Shown here one piece after another: positions 28,740 through 38,207 of a stretch of 64,000 nt of DNA. This DNA comes from JAJFFW01 sp965263375. Its GTDB lineage: Bacteria > Pseudomonadota > Alphaproteobacteria > Caulobacterales > Parvularculaceae. The position numbers were made by a program, and so were the translations under genes. The notes beneath the pieces are model-generated. The model made no database searches and was not told where the DNA came from. It saw only the letters and a list, made by a program, of their open reading frames with translations. The DNA lies in contig OZ253669.1 in assembly GCA_965263375.1 (NCBI GenBank), forward strand, positions 2,418,001 through 2,482,000. Direction: 5' to 3'. The number at the start of each line of letters is the position of its first letter. Within the stretch, counting starts at the first letter, position 1.

Positions 28740-29999
28740 TTAAGCTGTGATCAGCCGGTCAAGCTGAGCGTCAAAACGATCTAACTGGCGCGCCCAGACA
28801 TATTCACCCCTCACACGCGCCCGCGCCGCCTTGCCTAATGAATCGCCTTGCATAGGGTTTTTGACCAAAGCAACGACGGCGCTTGCAAAAGCCTGCGCCT
28901 CATCTTCAACCAGAATTTCAGCGCCCTCATTAAGATCTAAACCTTCCGCCGCCGCCTTCGTCGCCACGACCGGGCGAGCCATCGCCATCGCTTCAAGCAC
29001 CTTATTCTGTACACCGCGCGCAATACGCATTGGCGCAATAACAACTCTCGATTGATGCAGCCAAGGGCGTACATCATCAACCCAGCCAGTGACAGTGACC
29101 CCTTCTAACTTTGCTAGCGCTTCAATAGCAGTGGTTGGACGCGCGCCCACAATCGCCAAATGCGCATTCGGACAATCGCTGCGCACCCGCGCCCAACAAT
29201 TTTCCATGAACCACTGAACCGCGTCGACATTGGCCCAATAGTCCATCAGCCCTACAAAAACGATATTCGCCACATTTTCGATCGGATCGAATTTCGCCGT
29301 TGGATCAAAAAAAACGCTATCAACCCCATTTCCATACCAATGAACTGGCTTGTCATTGCTTTGGCGTCCCTCAACCATGACGGAAGCTTCAGCAGGACTA
29401 ATCGCGAAAGCCGCATCCGCCCAATCAATAATGTCATGCTCATATCGCTGCAAAAGACGCCCCTCGCGCCCATATACCCAGGCCATCGGTCCGGATTTTT
29501 GCGTCGCGTATTGGGTCCATTTCGCCGAGTCCGCATCACATAAATCAACAAGCCGCGGGCGAGCAGGCGCCGCAGCCTGTGTCACTATAGGGGTTTGTAA
29601 ATAAGCGGCCATGGAGGAGGAAAAAGCAATCTCGGCCGCCAATGGGGTCTGTCGCATTTTTTGCACCCAACGGCGCATCCCATGATCGGCGTAATATGGC
29701 AGGGTCAACGGCGCCCCGGTTAACAGCCCCCAGACGCTTCGCAGTTTGGCTAGCTTCGGATCAAGCCTTGCAAAATAGGCGCTTTTGCAAACTGAGCGAA
29801 CAACATCTTCATACGCCCAGTCTTTTGGATCATCAACGAAACATCCCAGATGAACATCGAACCTCGACGCTAAGCGTTTCAACAAACGCCAAGAACGTAT
29901 CTTATCACCCTTGTTCGGCGGGTAAGGGATACGGTGGGTAAGCAGCAACACTGATTGCCGTGTAGCGCTCTCCTCAACCATTTGTTCTGCATTCGCCAT
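28740..29999 (-). CDS. EPS glycosyltransferase, exosortase-A-associated family (TIGR03087-like)
   Basis: GT4-type glycosyltransferase of 419 residues. The N-terminal RIPYPPNKGDKIRSWRLLKRLA stretch is typical of the family named after PEP-CTERM/exosortase A loci. The C-terminal GT4 domain contains ANIVFVGLMDYWANVDAV and the nucleotide-sugar region LEAMAMARPVVATKAAAEGL. It should add a sugar to the lipid-linked EPS repeat unit in the cytosol. Last gene of the minus-strand EPS operon, 15 nt behind the FemAB gene. Confidence 0.9.
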   Translation of the reverse strand: MANAEQMVEESATRQSVLLLTHRIPYPPNKGDKIRSWRLLKRLASRFDVHLGCFVDDPKDWAYEDVVRSVCKSAYFARLDPKLAKLRSVWGLLTGAPLTLPYYADHGMRRWVQKMRQTPLAAEIAFSSSMAAYLQTPIVTQAAAPARPRLVDLCDADSAKWTQYATQKSGPMAWVYGREGRLLQRYEHDIIDWADAAFAISPAEASVMVEGRQSNDKPVHWYGNGVDSVFFDPTAKFDPIENVANIVFVGLMDYWANVDAVQWFMENCWARVRSDCPNAHLAIVGARPTTAIEALAKLEGVTVTGWVDDVRPWLHQSRVVIAPMRIARGVQNKVLEAMAMARPVVATKAAAEGLDLNEGAEILVEDEAQAFASAVVALVKNPMQGDSLGKAARARVRGEYVWARQLDRFDAQLDRLITA

Positions 30000-30014
30000 A
30001 ACTCTACCGGCCCC

Positions 30015-31088
30015 TTAGGCGAAGTTCCTCACAAGCATCGGCCCAATGGCATTCGCAACAGGCACAGGCAAACGCTTCCACATATTGGTGAAGATTTTAA
30101 ATTTTGGATTATTCGGATTAACGTTCGGCGTATCAGTCGCCCCAATCAAAGCGTATTGATAACGCAGCGGCACGCCTTCAAATCCCCAATATGTTTTATA
30201 ATCAAAATGAGGGGTGCCGATTTTACTGCGCCCGAAATCGAAAATTTCAGCGCCAAATTCAATGCCGCGCTCCATCATCGACCAATAGAGAAAATCAAAC
30301 CCGCGTAACGCCCGCGCCTCAGGCAACGCGCCAACATAATACGGCATAACACGGTCTTTATAAAAAAAGCTAATCAAAGCAACAATTGGCGCGCCGTCAG
30401 CCTCAACAACAGCAATCTCCGCCTTATCGCCAAAAGCCTCCATAATCGCATGCACAAAACGTTTTGAAAAAATGGGCGTACCAAGATTACGTAACGATCG
30501 CGCATAACAGTGATAGAACGCATTTACATCACGCCCATGTCGAATTGTAAGACGCCCTTCCCCAGCAAACTTTAGTCCTTTTCGGATTTCGGCGCGTCGT
30601 TTTTTGGGTATAGCCAGTAACCGCTCTTTCTCATCGTGAATGAGCGGTTTAGAAAAAGAAGCATACACATTATCTTTCGCCGTCCACCCCTTTAGATTAT
30701 TTGCGCCGCCGCGAAGTTCGACATATTGAACGTTTCGTGCACGCCCTTCCTCAATTGCTGTCGCGGCTAGGGCGTCGGCTGCGCTTTGATCATCGGCCGC
30801 AATACCGCCGCCCACGGTAAATGCGCTAGAAATTAGTGAGCGCCCTAAAAGCGGCGCCTTTACATCACTCATTAACAATGCGCCCACAATTGCACCATCG
30901 CGGCGCGCAACCAGTCTTATTGGCTCATACCCATAAGCATCACGTACTATCTCACCCCATTCCCACCGATGAAAAAAGGAAACATCCCGCGCGGCAGCTA
31001 GATAAGCATCCCATAACGCTTTATCAGCAATGGGCTCGACGCTAAGCGCCGCCTGCGCAAAAGCCTTATGATCATTAAGGGCGTTCAT
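30015..31088 (-). CDS. FemAB-like protein, exosortase-A-associated family (TIGR03019-like)
   Basis: GNAT-fold FemAB/CelD-like acyl or aminoacyl transferase of 357 residues. The central IPKKRRAEIRKGLKFAG and the later stretch LISFFYKDRVMPYYVGALPEAR are recognisable. The C-terminal half has FGRSKIGTPHFDYKTYWGFE, typical of this subfamily. It probably modifies sugars or peptides of the EPS with an acyl group; the substrate is unknown. It lies between the deacetylase and the last glycosyltransferase, with small gaps on both sides. Confidence 0.88.
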   Translation of the reverse strand: MNALNDHKAFAQAALSVEPIADKALWDAYLAAARDVSFFHRWEWGEIVRDAYGYEPIRLVARRDGAIVGALLMSDVKAPLLGRSLISSAFTVGGGIAADDQSAADALAATAIEEGRARNVQYVELRGGANNLKGWTAKDNVYASFSKPLIHDEKERLLAIPKKRRAEIRKGLKFAGEGRLTIRHGRDVNAFYHCYARSLRNLGTPIFSKRFVHAIMEAFGDKAEIAVVEADGAPIVALISFFYKDRVMPYYVGALPEARALRGFDFLYWSMMERGIEFGAEIFDFGRSKIGTPHFDYKTYWGFEGVPLRYQYALIGATDTPNVNPNNPKFKIFTNMWKRLPVPVANAIGPMLVRNFA

Positions 31089-31130
31089 AGCCCGATCCCC
31101 TTTTCTAAAACCTACATCACAAAACCGGGC

Positions 31131-32024
31131 TTATGCAGCCGCACGGCGTTGTTCCAGATCAAGCGCCGCATCGATTCGCATCCAAGGGAAATCATGCAGC
31201 AAACGCCTTAATTTTCCTTCCATCGCATCAAGATTAAGGTAGTGGCGCAGCCGCGATTTAGCGCTTGCCCGCGCAATACGCGGTTGTTCGGGATCTATTT
31301 CCCAAGGGTGAAAATAAAAAATAGCTGGCCCGCCGATCGTTTTTGCAGCGCTCGTAATTAAAGGTTTCGAAACTCTATACGGCAAAGCCCTAAACCAACC
31401 GCCGCCAGCTGCACTGAACCGGCGTCCCCAAAGACTGGCCGTTGCAACCGGCGCCTCAACAAACGCGCGATCACCAAGGGGATAATATGGCGCCCGCGGC
31501 CCGTTCGGGTCACCATAATGATCATGGGCAATCGGATGCTGGCTAGATGAATATAAATACCCGGCTTGCGCTAAAACCTCATGGGCCCAGGGCGTGCGCG
31601 CATCAATGGAAAACCCTGGCGCGCGATAGCCGGTAACACGCGCGCCAGCGCAATCTTCCAGCGTTTTTTTAGAACGGGTAACGTCTTGCAAAAAATCTTC
31701 TTTGCTCTGTTCAAAAACTTTTTTATGATCAACCCCGTGGGAGGCAATCTCATGTCCGCGCGCAACGATCTGTCTAACCAGATTAGGCGCGCGCTCCGCC
31801 ACCCAGGAAAGGGTGAAAAATGTTCCCTTCACGCCGTCTTCATCGAAAAGGTCAAGAATACGGTTCGTCGTCGCCTCTACCCTGAGCGGGAAACCATCCC
31901 AAGACTGTCGGGCTATCACATCAGAAAACGCCCAAACTTGAAAATAGTCCTCAACATCAACTGACATGGCGAAACGCGCATTGTCGTCATTCTTTTCAGG
32001 TGCTGTTTGATTGTTACGCAACAT
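31131..32024 (-). CDS. Polysaccharide deacetylase with DUF3473 (TIGR03006-like)
   Basis: NodB-fold carbohydrate deacetylase of 297 residues. SVDVEDYFQVWAF gives the catalytic Asp near D23. The metal pair is H96 and H100 in SHGVDH, and GYRAPGFSID is the third motif. The C-terminal DUF3473 part includes IFYFHPWEIDPEQPR. There is no signal peptide, so it probably acts on lipid-linked intermediates in the cytosol or at the membrane. It starts 8 nt after the ATPase gene. Confidence 0.92.
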   Translation of the reverse strand: MLRNNQTAPEKNDDNARFAMSVDVEDYFQVWAFSDVIARQSWDGFPLRVEATTNRILDLFDEDGVKGTFFTLSWVAERAPNLVRQIVARGHEIASHGVDHKKVFEQSKEDFLQDVTRSKKTLEDCAGARVTGYRAPGFSIDARTPWAHEVLAQAGYLYSSSQHPIAHDHYGDPNGPRAPYYPLGDRAFVEAPVATASLWGRRFSAAGGGWFRALPYRVSKPLITSAAKTIGGPAIFYFHPWEIDPEQPRIARASAKSRLRHYLNLDAMEGKLRRLLHDFPWMRIDAALDLEQRRAAA

Positions 32025-32032
32025 AAAAACAA

Positions 32033-33898
32033 TTACCGCCAGACGGCGCGCAGCTCATCTAAAAGCTTTTCCGCCTCCGCGAGGCTTGCTAAAATATCTT
32101 GTTTTTTATCTTTATAAAGACGGGTTGATTCAGCAATTTCTTTGTGGACGCCAACAACTTGATGATGGGCTGCTTTTAAATCTTGCTGGGTTTCGCGAAT
32201 AGAGCGCATCATAGAACGCCGCCAACCATCTGGGTCATGGTCCATAGAGGGCGTCTCATATAGGGCGCTTACACGCTCGCCGTCAAAGGGCGTTTGTGTT
32301 TTGACCGCTTGTTTAGCGATGACTTCATCTGAAGCCCTATCAAAAGCTTGATCATTTTTAGCTCTACTTGCAGCGTCTTCAATCGCTTTTGCAACCTCAT
32401 CAATTGAAGCCGCCGCCGGGGCGTTTTCTTCGTCATCGCTGTCAAGATTATCAATATCGGCTTCGTCGAAAGCATTACTATCCGCTGCAGAAACATCATC
32501 GTCAGCCGGAATATTGACGGCCTCAATTGCTTGAGGCGTTTCAACAGATTTTTCGCGTTTAGCGCGTAACCGATCAAGAACACTCATCTGGCTCTCATCA
32601 TTCAAATCTTCGTTGCCTTCGCCTTGTTCATTGGGCTCTTCAGCATCAGGCTGATCAGCATCGCTCGCAGCAATGTCACCTTCGTCATCCAGGAATTCTT
32701 CAGACGCCGTCTGCATTTCCTCAGCAATCGAAGCACCAGCTTGTTCTAGATTTTCATCTGACTCTTTCTCATCGTCACTTTGCGCTTCTGCTTCCTCAGT
32801 GCTTTCTTCGTGTGTGGATGGCGCGTCTAAAACCTCGTTTGGCTGAGCATCTTCCTGGTCTTCTTCTTGAGTTGCATCCGCTTCGATATCAATAATTTCC
32901 GCTGGCCCTAAATCTGGGTTAGATATTTTATCATAATCTGTATCTTGATCACGATCGACCGCTAGAGTCTCTAACGGCTCAATGTCGTTTCCGATTTTGT
33001 CAGCTTTATTGTCGTGATGTTGCCCATCACTTTCCTTCTCCCCATCGCCAGTGATAGAGTACGGCGCTTTTGTGAAGGTTGGATCAACACCCTCTTCTCT
33101 CATATCCTCGATCACGGCTTTAACAGCATCGGGGCCAATAACCGCAACATTTTCCACCGAACAATATAATAGAATTCGATTACAGAGCTTATTGATTTTG
33201 CGTGGCAGCCCCCCGGTCTCCTCAAAGATCACATCAATGGCGCCTTCGGCGAATTTCGGATTATCCCGCCAGCCAACGACTTTTAAGCGATGTTCAATAT
33301 AGTTTTTAGTTTCTGGGCCATTCATCGCTTCCAAATGATAGGACGCGATAATCCGCTGGCGCAGCTGGTCCATATCATCGCGTGCGATTGTCTCACGAAA
33401 TTCTGGCTGGGCCAGTAGAAAAATTTGGAATAACGGCGTGCCGCTGTAATCAATATTTGATAAAATCCGCAGTTCTTCCAAGGTCTCCGGCGGCAGGCAT
33501 TGCGCCTCGTCAACAATTAACAGAACCCGCCGTCCACGGCTCATTTGATCAAAAAGATAATCTTCAAACGCCTCGAGTTCTGCGGCTTTTCCCGTGTTAG
33601 CCGCTTCAATATGAAAAGCGGACAAAACATGCGCCAATAAGTCTTCTGGGGGTAAATTGGGGGTCAGCAAATGAGCAGCCGTCACACGGGAACGGTCAAG
33701 TTGGTCTAATAGATGACCGATTAGCATCGACTTTCCGGCGCCGATCTGCCCTGTTATGACAATAAATCCTTCCGCCTGTCGTAACCCGTAATGCAGATAC
33801 GACATCGCTTTGTTATGACTAGCGCTGCCATAAAAAAAACGCGGATCCGGATTGATCTTAAAGGGGTTCCCGGAGAAGCTAAAATACTCTTCGTACAT
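32033..33898 (-). CDS. XrtA-associated AAA ATPase with long acidic tail
   Basis: Residues 1-275 are an ExeA/TIGR03015-type secretion ATPase. It starts MYEEYFSFSGNPFKINPDP, Walker A GQIGAGKS is at 50-57, Walker B VLLIVDEAQ at 125-133, and a winged-helix part follows. The family usually ends near 270-350 residues. Here about 220 more residues (roughly 285-500) are strongly Asp/Glu-rich and low in complexity. They are followed by a C-terminal helix-rich segment at about 555-621 (ETQQDLKAAHHQVVGVHKEI) with coiled-coil character. The tail is continuous in frame. In this position the protein presumably powers or organises EPS assembly; the role of the tail is unknown. Confidence 0.88.
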   Translation of the reverse strand: MYEEYFSFSGNPFKINPDPRFFYGSASHNKAMSYLHYGLRQAEGFIVITGQIGAGKSMLIGHLLDQLDRSRVTAAHLLTPNLPPEDLLAHVLSAFHIEAANTGKAAELEAFEDYLFDQMSRGRRVLLIVDEAQCLPPETLEELRILSNIDYSGTPLFQIFLLAQPEFRETIARDDMDQLRQRIIASYHLEAMNGPETKNYIEHRLKVVGWRDNPKFAEGAIDVIFEETGGLPRKINKLCNRILLYCSVENVAVIGPDAVKAVIEDMREEGVDPTFTKAPYSITGDGEKESDGQHHDNKADKIGNDIEPLETLAVDRDQDTDYDKISNPDLGPAEIIDIEADATQEEDQEDAQPNEVLDAPSTHEESTEEAEAQSDDEKESDENLEQAGASIAEEMQTASEEFLDDEGDIAASDADQPDAEEPNEQGEGNEDLNDESQMSVLDRLRAKREKSVETPQAIEAVNIPADDDVSAADSNAFDEADIDNLDSDDEENAPAAASIDEVAKAIEDAASRAKNDQAFDRASDEVIAKQAVKTQTPFDGERVSALYETPSMDHDPDGWRRSMMRSIRETQQDLKAAHHQVVGVHKEIAESTRLYKDKKQDILASLAEAEKLLDELRAVWR

Positions 33899-33940
33899 TC
33901 TTATAAATCCTGGATAGTATATCCAAGGCTGAAACCCTCG

Positions 33941-35668
33941 TTAAAAATCGAGAGTTAGACCGCCGGTGACTGTTGTTTCATCATACGCAAGACTGTCAAT
34001 TTTGGATAGACGCTCGGTGTGCGTCGCCTCGCCAAAAAGCGAAAGGTTGCGATAGAGTTGATAAGCGACGCCAACACGCCCCCCCACCGTATTCGTCACG
34101 CCATTGGCCGCTGCAAAATCCAGGCAAGCCGCTGTTGCGTCAAAACCAGGCGTGTTCACATCAAAGCCGAATAAAAACGGCGATGTCGCACAAGTCGTTG
34201 GATTAATGCTGGTATCTGCACGGCGATAGAATGCGTCACCATAAGCACGCAACCGGCGCGTTATATCGCGGGATATAAAGAATGCAACGCCGACAGTTTC
34301 ATTCTCGCGGAAGCCAAAATCAGCATCCTCATATGTCGCCGCTAAGGATACGCGCGTGCGGTCAAAAACACCGTTTAACTGTAAGAATGCATTGTTCGCC
34401 GCCCCAAGACCAACGGTTTGCGCATTGAACCGCTCCCCGCCGATTTCATTGGCGATCGCCACCACTTGATCTGCAGTTAAGGCCTCGCCTTCACGAAGGC
34501 GCTCGGCGAAATCAAGAGTTTGCAATTCTAAGTCTCTAAACCGCGCGCTAACTGTTTGAGCTCTGGTTTGGAAACTGCGATTAGCCCCCGCCGTCACCGT
34601 AAAACGCCGAGAAATATCATAGGAAAGGCGCGCGTCAACAAAGTCGTCATCATACCGACGACCATATTCGACGCGTAACTTTGTTCGCCGACCGGGACGG
34701 GCTGCAAAACCGGCGCGCCAGAAAACGCCAGAAAGCGCCTCTTCGTCAAACAAGAACTCTTGCGCATCAATCTCAAGGTCATCATAGCCAACAGCGCCAA
34801 CAAGCGCGAAATTATTCGTCAGCGCATATTGCGCCTCAGCAAAGATTGTTCCCTGCTCATATTCGAAACGAGGAATAATATCGGAGCCTTGTTCAATCGT
34901 GTTATTGCCATAGGCGCCAAATGTCATCTTTAAGCGGTCAAACAGCGCGCCAGTCTCGTAAGCTGCAAGAACCTCATGAGCAACACTATCGTTGAGGAAA
35001 TCTCCGCCTGTTGGGTTTGCATCGGAGTCTTCGTCATTTACAAAAACTTGCGTGAAACGATACCGTAAAGTCGCCGTCGATTGATTGGCGAATTCATGAT
35101 ACAGATGCGGACTTACGGAAAAGCTATGCACATCAGCGCGCTGACCACGCGCTGAATTTGCATTGGCGGAAAAGCGCGCATTATCACCGACAAGTTGGCG
35201 CACAGTTTGACCGGCAAGATCTAAATAAAACCAATTATCAAGCAAGGTGATGGTGCTCGCACCGCCGACATCTTGGTTGATGCGAAAATCGTCATTGTCG
35301 ACCAAATAAGAAAAATCAAGATTACCGTTAAACACAGCGGTAAGACGATTGTTTGAAAAAATTGCGCTGCCAGTCAGCAAAGTAGACAAGATTACCTCGT
35401 CTTCTTCTTGGCCATCCGGCGCCAAATCGATATTATCCGTATAGGTTGCGCGGGGGCTTATGCTCGCCGCATATCCGAGATAATCTGTTTTAAACTTCAA
35501 TGGCGGCTGGGGCGCAGTAATCTGCGCCACGGCGCCAGCGGCAAGCATGCTTGAAACCGCAAGGATCGCTGCAGACTTTCGCGTCACCCAATTTTGCGCT
35601 GGTAAATGGCGTTTCGTCAATTGACTTTTTTTTGTCGATTGTCGATTTATCTTTTTACGCACCGTCAT
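33941..35668 (-). CDS. EPS-locus outer-membrane barrel, TIGR03016-like
   Basis: 575 residues with a long basic lead and a signal peptide (AAILAVSSMLAAGAVAQ). The rest consists of alternating amphipathic beta strands ending TVTGGLTLDF, an outer-membrane C-terminal signature. It matches the uncharacterised barrel family (TIGR03016) found in exosortase A loci. Size and place suggest a secretion or anchoring barrel for the EPS. The ATG at 35668 is chosen because AAGGTGAG precedes it at a good distance. Confidence 0.85.
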   Translation of the reverse strand: MTVRKKINRQSTKKSQLTKRHLPAQNWVTRKSAAILAVSSMLAAGAVAQITAPQPPLKFKTDYLGYAASISPRATYTDNIDLAPDGQEEDEVILSTLLTGSAIFSNNRLTAVFNGNLDFSYLVDNDDFRINQDVGGASTITLLDNWFYLDLAGQTVRQLVGDNARFSANANSARGQRADVHSFSVSPHLYHEFANQSTATLRYRFTQVFVNDEDSDANPTGGDFLNDSVAHEVLAAYETGALFDRLKMTFGAYGNNTIEQGSDIIPRFEYEQGTIFAEAQYALTNNFALVGAVGYDDLEIDAQEFLFDEEALSGVFWRAGFAARPGRRTKLRVEYGRRYDDDFVDARLSYDISRRFTVTAGANRSFQTRAQTVSARFRDLELQTLDFAERLREGEALTADQVVAIANEIGGERFNAQTVGLGAANNAFLQLNGVFDRTRVSLAATYEDADFGFRENETVGVAFFISRDITRRLRAYGDAFYRRADTSINPTTCATSPFLFGFDVNTPGFDATAACLDFAAANGVTNTVGGRVGVAYQLYRNLSLFGEATHTERLSKIDSLAYDETTVTGGLTLDF

Positions 35669-35694
35669 TGTACTCACCTTACGGATTACAAAAT

Positions 35695-36558
35695 TTACTC
35701 TGCCTTTTTCCCATATCGTTCATAGGAACCATAATGGGCGCCGCCGCCGGTCAACAAGCAACGGTTTAAAACCAGACTAATATTGGGATTGACTTCCGCT
35801 AGTTCATCTAAGGCCGCTGCGACCGCGGGTTCCGGCGTTGCATCAGCCTCAACAACAAACACAATTTCGTCAACATGACGGGCCAGCAACACCGCTTCCG
35901 TTGTCGCCAATACCGGCGGCGCATCAATTACAACAAAACGATCCTGGCGCGCGCATGACAAATGACTAAAAAGGCGTTGGGCTTCTACTGAACCGAACAT
36001 TTCAGCGGCAAGATCCGTCGGCTCGCCCTCAGGTAATATAGACAAAGGCAATTGACTCGCCCGCTGAATGAACATTTCAGGCGCAATATGCGGGCTGACA
36101 AGCGCATCCATTAATCCGGGCGCTTCATCTAGCCCAAAGTGAGTGCGCACTTTCGGACGCGGCGCATCCGCGTCCACCAACAAGACTTCCATTTCATCTT
36201 CGCCCGCCATGCTAAGGGCAAGGTTACACGCGACAAAAGTTTTACCCTCAGAAGCGCGTGTGGAAGTAACAAGGATCAGGTTACGCTGACGCGCTGTTGA
36301 ACCAAACATACGGTCTTGACGACGCGGCGCCTTTAAAAAGCCCATGCGTCGCAACAAACGTCTTTTGATCGCGCGCATTTCATAAGCAATGGGTGCGGAT
36401 GAGCCTGGCGTTAAAAACCCTTGGCTCGCAAGATAGTCGCTATCAAGGTCAAATACTTTAGAAGAAGGCGTTAACGCCCCAAGGCTTTCACGGTCCTCGT
36501 CTTGGCGCGTTTCTTCAGCTTCTTCAGCCGCTTGAATGGCTTTTTCAATTAGCCCCAT
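35695..36558 (-). CDS. Bacterial tyrosine autokinase (CpsD/CapB type)
   Basis: Cytosolic BY-kinase partner of the chain-length protein, controlling EPS polymerisation by cycles of tyrosine phosphorylation. In 287 residues there is a Walker A' loop TSTRASEGKT, Walker A'-type VLLVDADAPRPKVR, and Walker B RFVVIDAPPVL. The C-terminal cluster HYGSYERYG carries three Tyr. It resembles the exosortase-locus autokinase TIGR03018. It overlaps the end of the chain-length gene by 10 nt. Confidence 0.92.
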   Translation of the reverse strand: MGLIEKAIQAAEEAEETRQDEDRESLGALTPSSKVFDLDSDYLASQGFLTPGSSAPIAYEMRAIKRRLLRRMGFLKAPRRQDRMFGSTARQRNLILVTSTRASEGKTFVACNLALSMAGEDEMEVLLVDADAPRPKVRTHFGLDEAPGLMDALVSPHIAPEMFIQRASQLPLSILPEGEPTDLAAEMFGSVEAQRLFSHLSCARQDRFVVIDAPPVLATTEAVLLARHVDEIVFVVEADATPEPAVAAALDELAEVNPNISLVLNRCLLTGGGAHYGSYERYGKKAE

Positions 36559-38135
36559 GACGCAGCCTCCTTGCTGATATCTTTTTCATTATCGGACTGC
36601 GCCTCTTGGATAGGCGCATTTATCAGTCCCGCATCGCTAAGGGCCGCTCCATGAGACGGCAAACGCATAACTTCCCAGTACAAATAAAATCCACATAGTA
36701 AAAAGAGCAATCCGCCAACACCAAGCAATCTCTTACGATCTTCACGCTGGATTAACCGCGTATGATCAGACGAAACAACGCCTACGCCCCCAAGCACTGG
36801 CAAGCCAAAAGCTTCTTCAAGCTCGCTCGTTTGTGTATAAGAACGATCTAAAAATGTCATCGCCATCGCCACACCGGCGCCGACGCCAAATGCGATAAAA
36901 AACGAGCCCACAATCAATAAGAACCGTGGCGGCGCCGCCGGTTTTAACGCCGTTTGCGGACGTTCTAAAACTTGATACTCAACCCCTTGCGCGCCCGGCC
37001 CCAATACGGTGGTAAGGTCAAGACGATCCCGGCTCTGAACCAATTGCTCATAACTTTTTTGGGTCTGTTCATAATCACGAATAATGCGTTGCAACTCCGC
37101 TTCAACCCGTGGTGTTTCAGCCAGCGTGTATGACAAAGCCTCAAGCTCGGCTGATAGATCTTGTTCGCGTTCTTCAAGACCGGCAATCTGATCCTTCACA
37201 ATAGAAAACTCATTGCTTAGGCGTATATATTCAGGGTTTTTACCCAAAACGCCAGCGCCGACGGCTTCAAGTTCTTTTATGCGTGCTTTAACGACTAATA
37301 TGTCAGGGTAGTTTTCATTATACTGACTGCGCAGCTTAGCAAGCTCAACTTTTAACTTATCAAGCTCATCACCAGGCGCATTTTTTGCTGTCCCAGCGAG
37401 CTGGCTTTTCAAAGAAACCGCACGGCGTTTGACAACGGCAAGCTCGTCAGCGATGCGCGTCAGATCTGTTTCAATCTGCTCGCGCTTGCGCTGATTGCCT
37501 GTTGCTAGCGCTAATTCTTCGGCATTAGCACGACGGAATTTCGCCACCTCTTGGTCTTTTGCCGTTAGCCGCTCTTCAAAGCGTTTAATCTCGCGGTCAA
37601 GTTTGCGGCGCGCATCTTCATTTTCTTGAAGGCTAGCGCCAAGATCTTGCTCAATAAATAAATCAAGCACCGCCGCCACAACATTACGTGCGATAACGGG
37701 GTCGCTAAACCCATATTCGATTTGGAAATACATCGGTTGGGGGCTGTCAATTTTAATCTTGCTTGCCACCCAATCGATCATGCCTTCCATTTTAACCTGG
37801 CGCTCAAGGGGCGAGCCCGCGTCAATCGTCTTGTCTAGGCCAGAGCGATGCACAACCTCAGAGACATTTGGGCGCGTCAATAATGCGCGCTGCATTACTT
37901 CCACCCGGCGTGCATAGTCCGGGCGCGCAGTCACATCGTTCAAAACTGGCTCAAGGATATTTTCGGTTTTTACAAAAACCTGCGCTCGTGATTGGTATGT
38001 ATCAGGAATAAGCCATACGACAAGCCATCCAACAAGGGCCATAACCCATGCGGCGGCCATCACCGTCCAGCGGCGACGCCACAGGCCCACGCCATAGCGA
38101 ACAATCGGTTGGGGCAAATCAGACAGCGTTAACAC
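36549..38135 (-). CDS. Polysaccharide chain-length determinant (Wzz/TIGR03007-like)
   Basis: Inner-membrane protein of 528 residues. A first span lies at about 23-43, followed by a long periplasmic region with coiled-coil heptads (about 190-350). A second span (RFLLIVGSFFIAFGVGAGVAM) is at about 410-432, where the cytosolic partner kinase would dock. A third hydrophobic stretch LLGVGGLLFLLCGFYLYW lies close to the C-terminus. It sets EPS length together with the overlapping kinase gene. Confidence 0.92.
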   Translation of the reverse strand: MLTLSDLPQPIVRYGVGLWRRRWTVMAAAWVMALVGWLVVWLIPDTYQSRAQVFVKTENILEPVLNDVTARPDYARRVEVMQRALLTRPNVSEVVHRSGLDKTIDAGSPLERQVKMEGMIDWVASKIKIDSPQPMYFQIEYGFSDPVIARNVVAAVLDLFIEQDLGASLQENEDARRKLDREIKRFEERLTAKDQEVAKFRRANAEELALATGNQRKREQIETDLTRIADELAVVKRRAVSLKSQLAGTAKNAPGDELDKLKVELAKLRSQYNENYPDILVVKARIKELEAVGAGVLGKNPEYIRLSNEFSIVKDQIAGLEEREQDLSAELEALSYTLAETPRVEAELQRIIRDYEQTQKSYEQLVQSRDRLDLTTVLGPGAQGVEYQVLERPQTALKPAAPPRFLLIVGSFFIAFGVGAGVAMAMTFLDRSYTQTSELEEAFGLPVLGGVGVVSSDHTRLIQREDRKRLLGVGGLLFLLCGFYLYWEVMRLPSHGAALSDAGLINAPIQEAQSDNEKDISKEAASWG

Positions 38136-38207
38136 AGCGATGGTTTATCCTTTACTCAAAACTAATCCAAAACGCCCCAATTCACAGGGGCGCTTTAAAA
38201 GTGCGCC

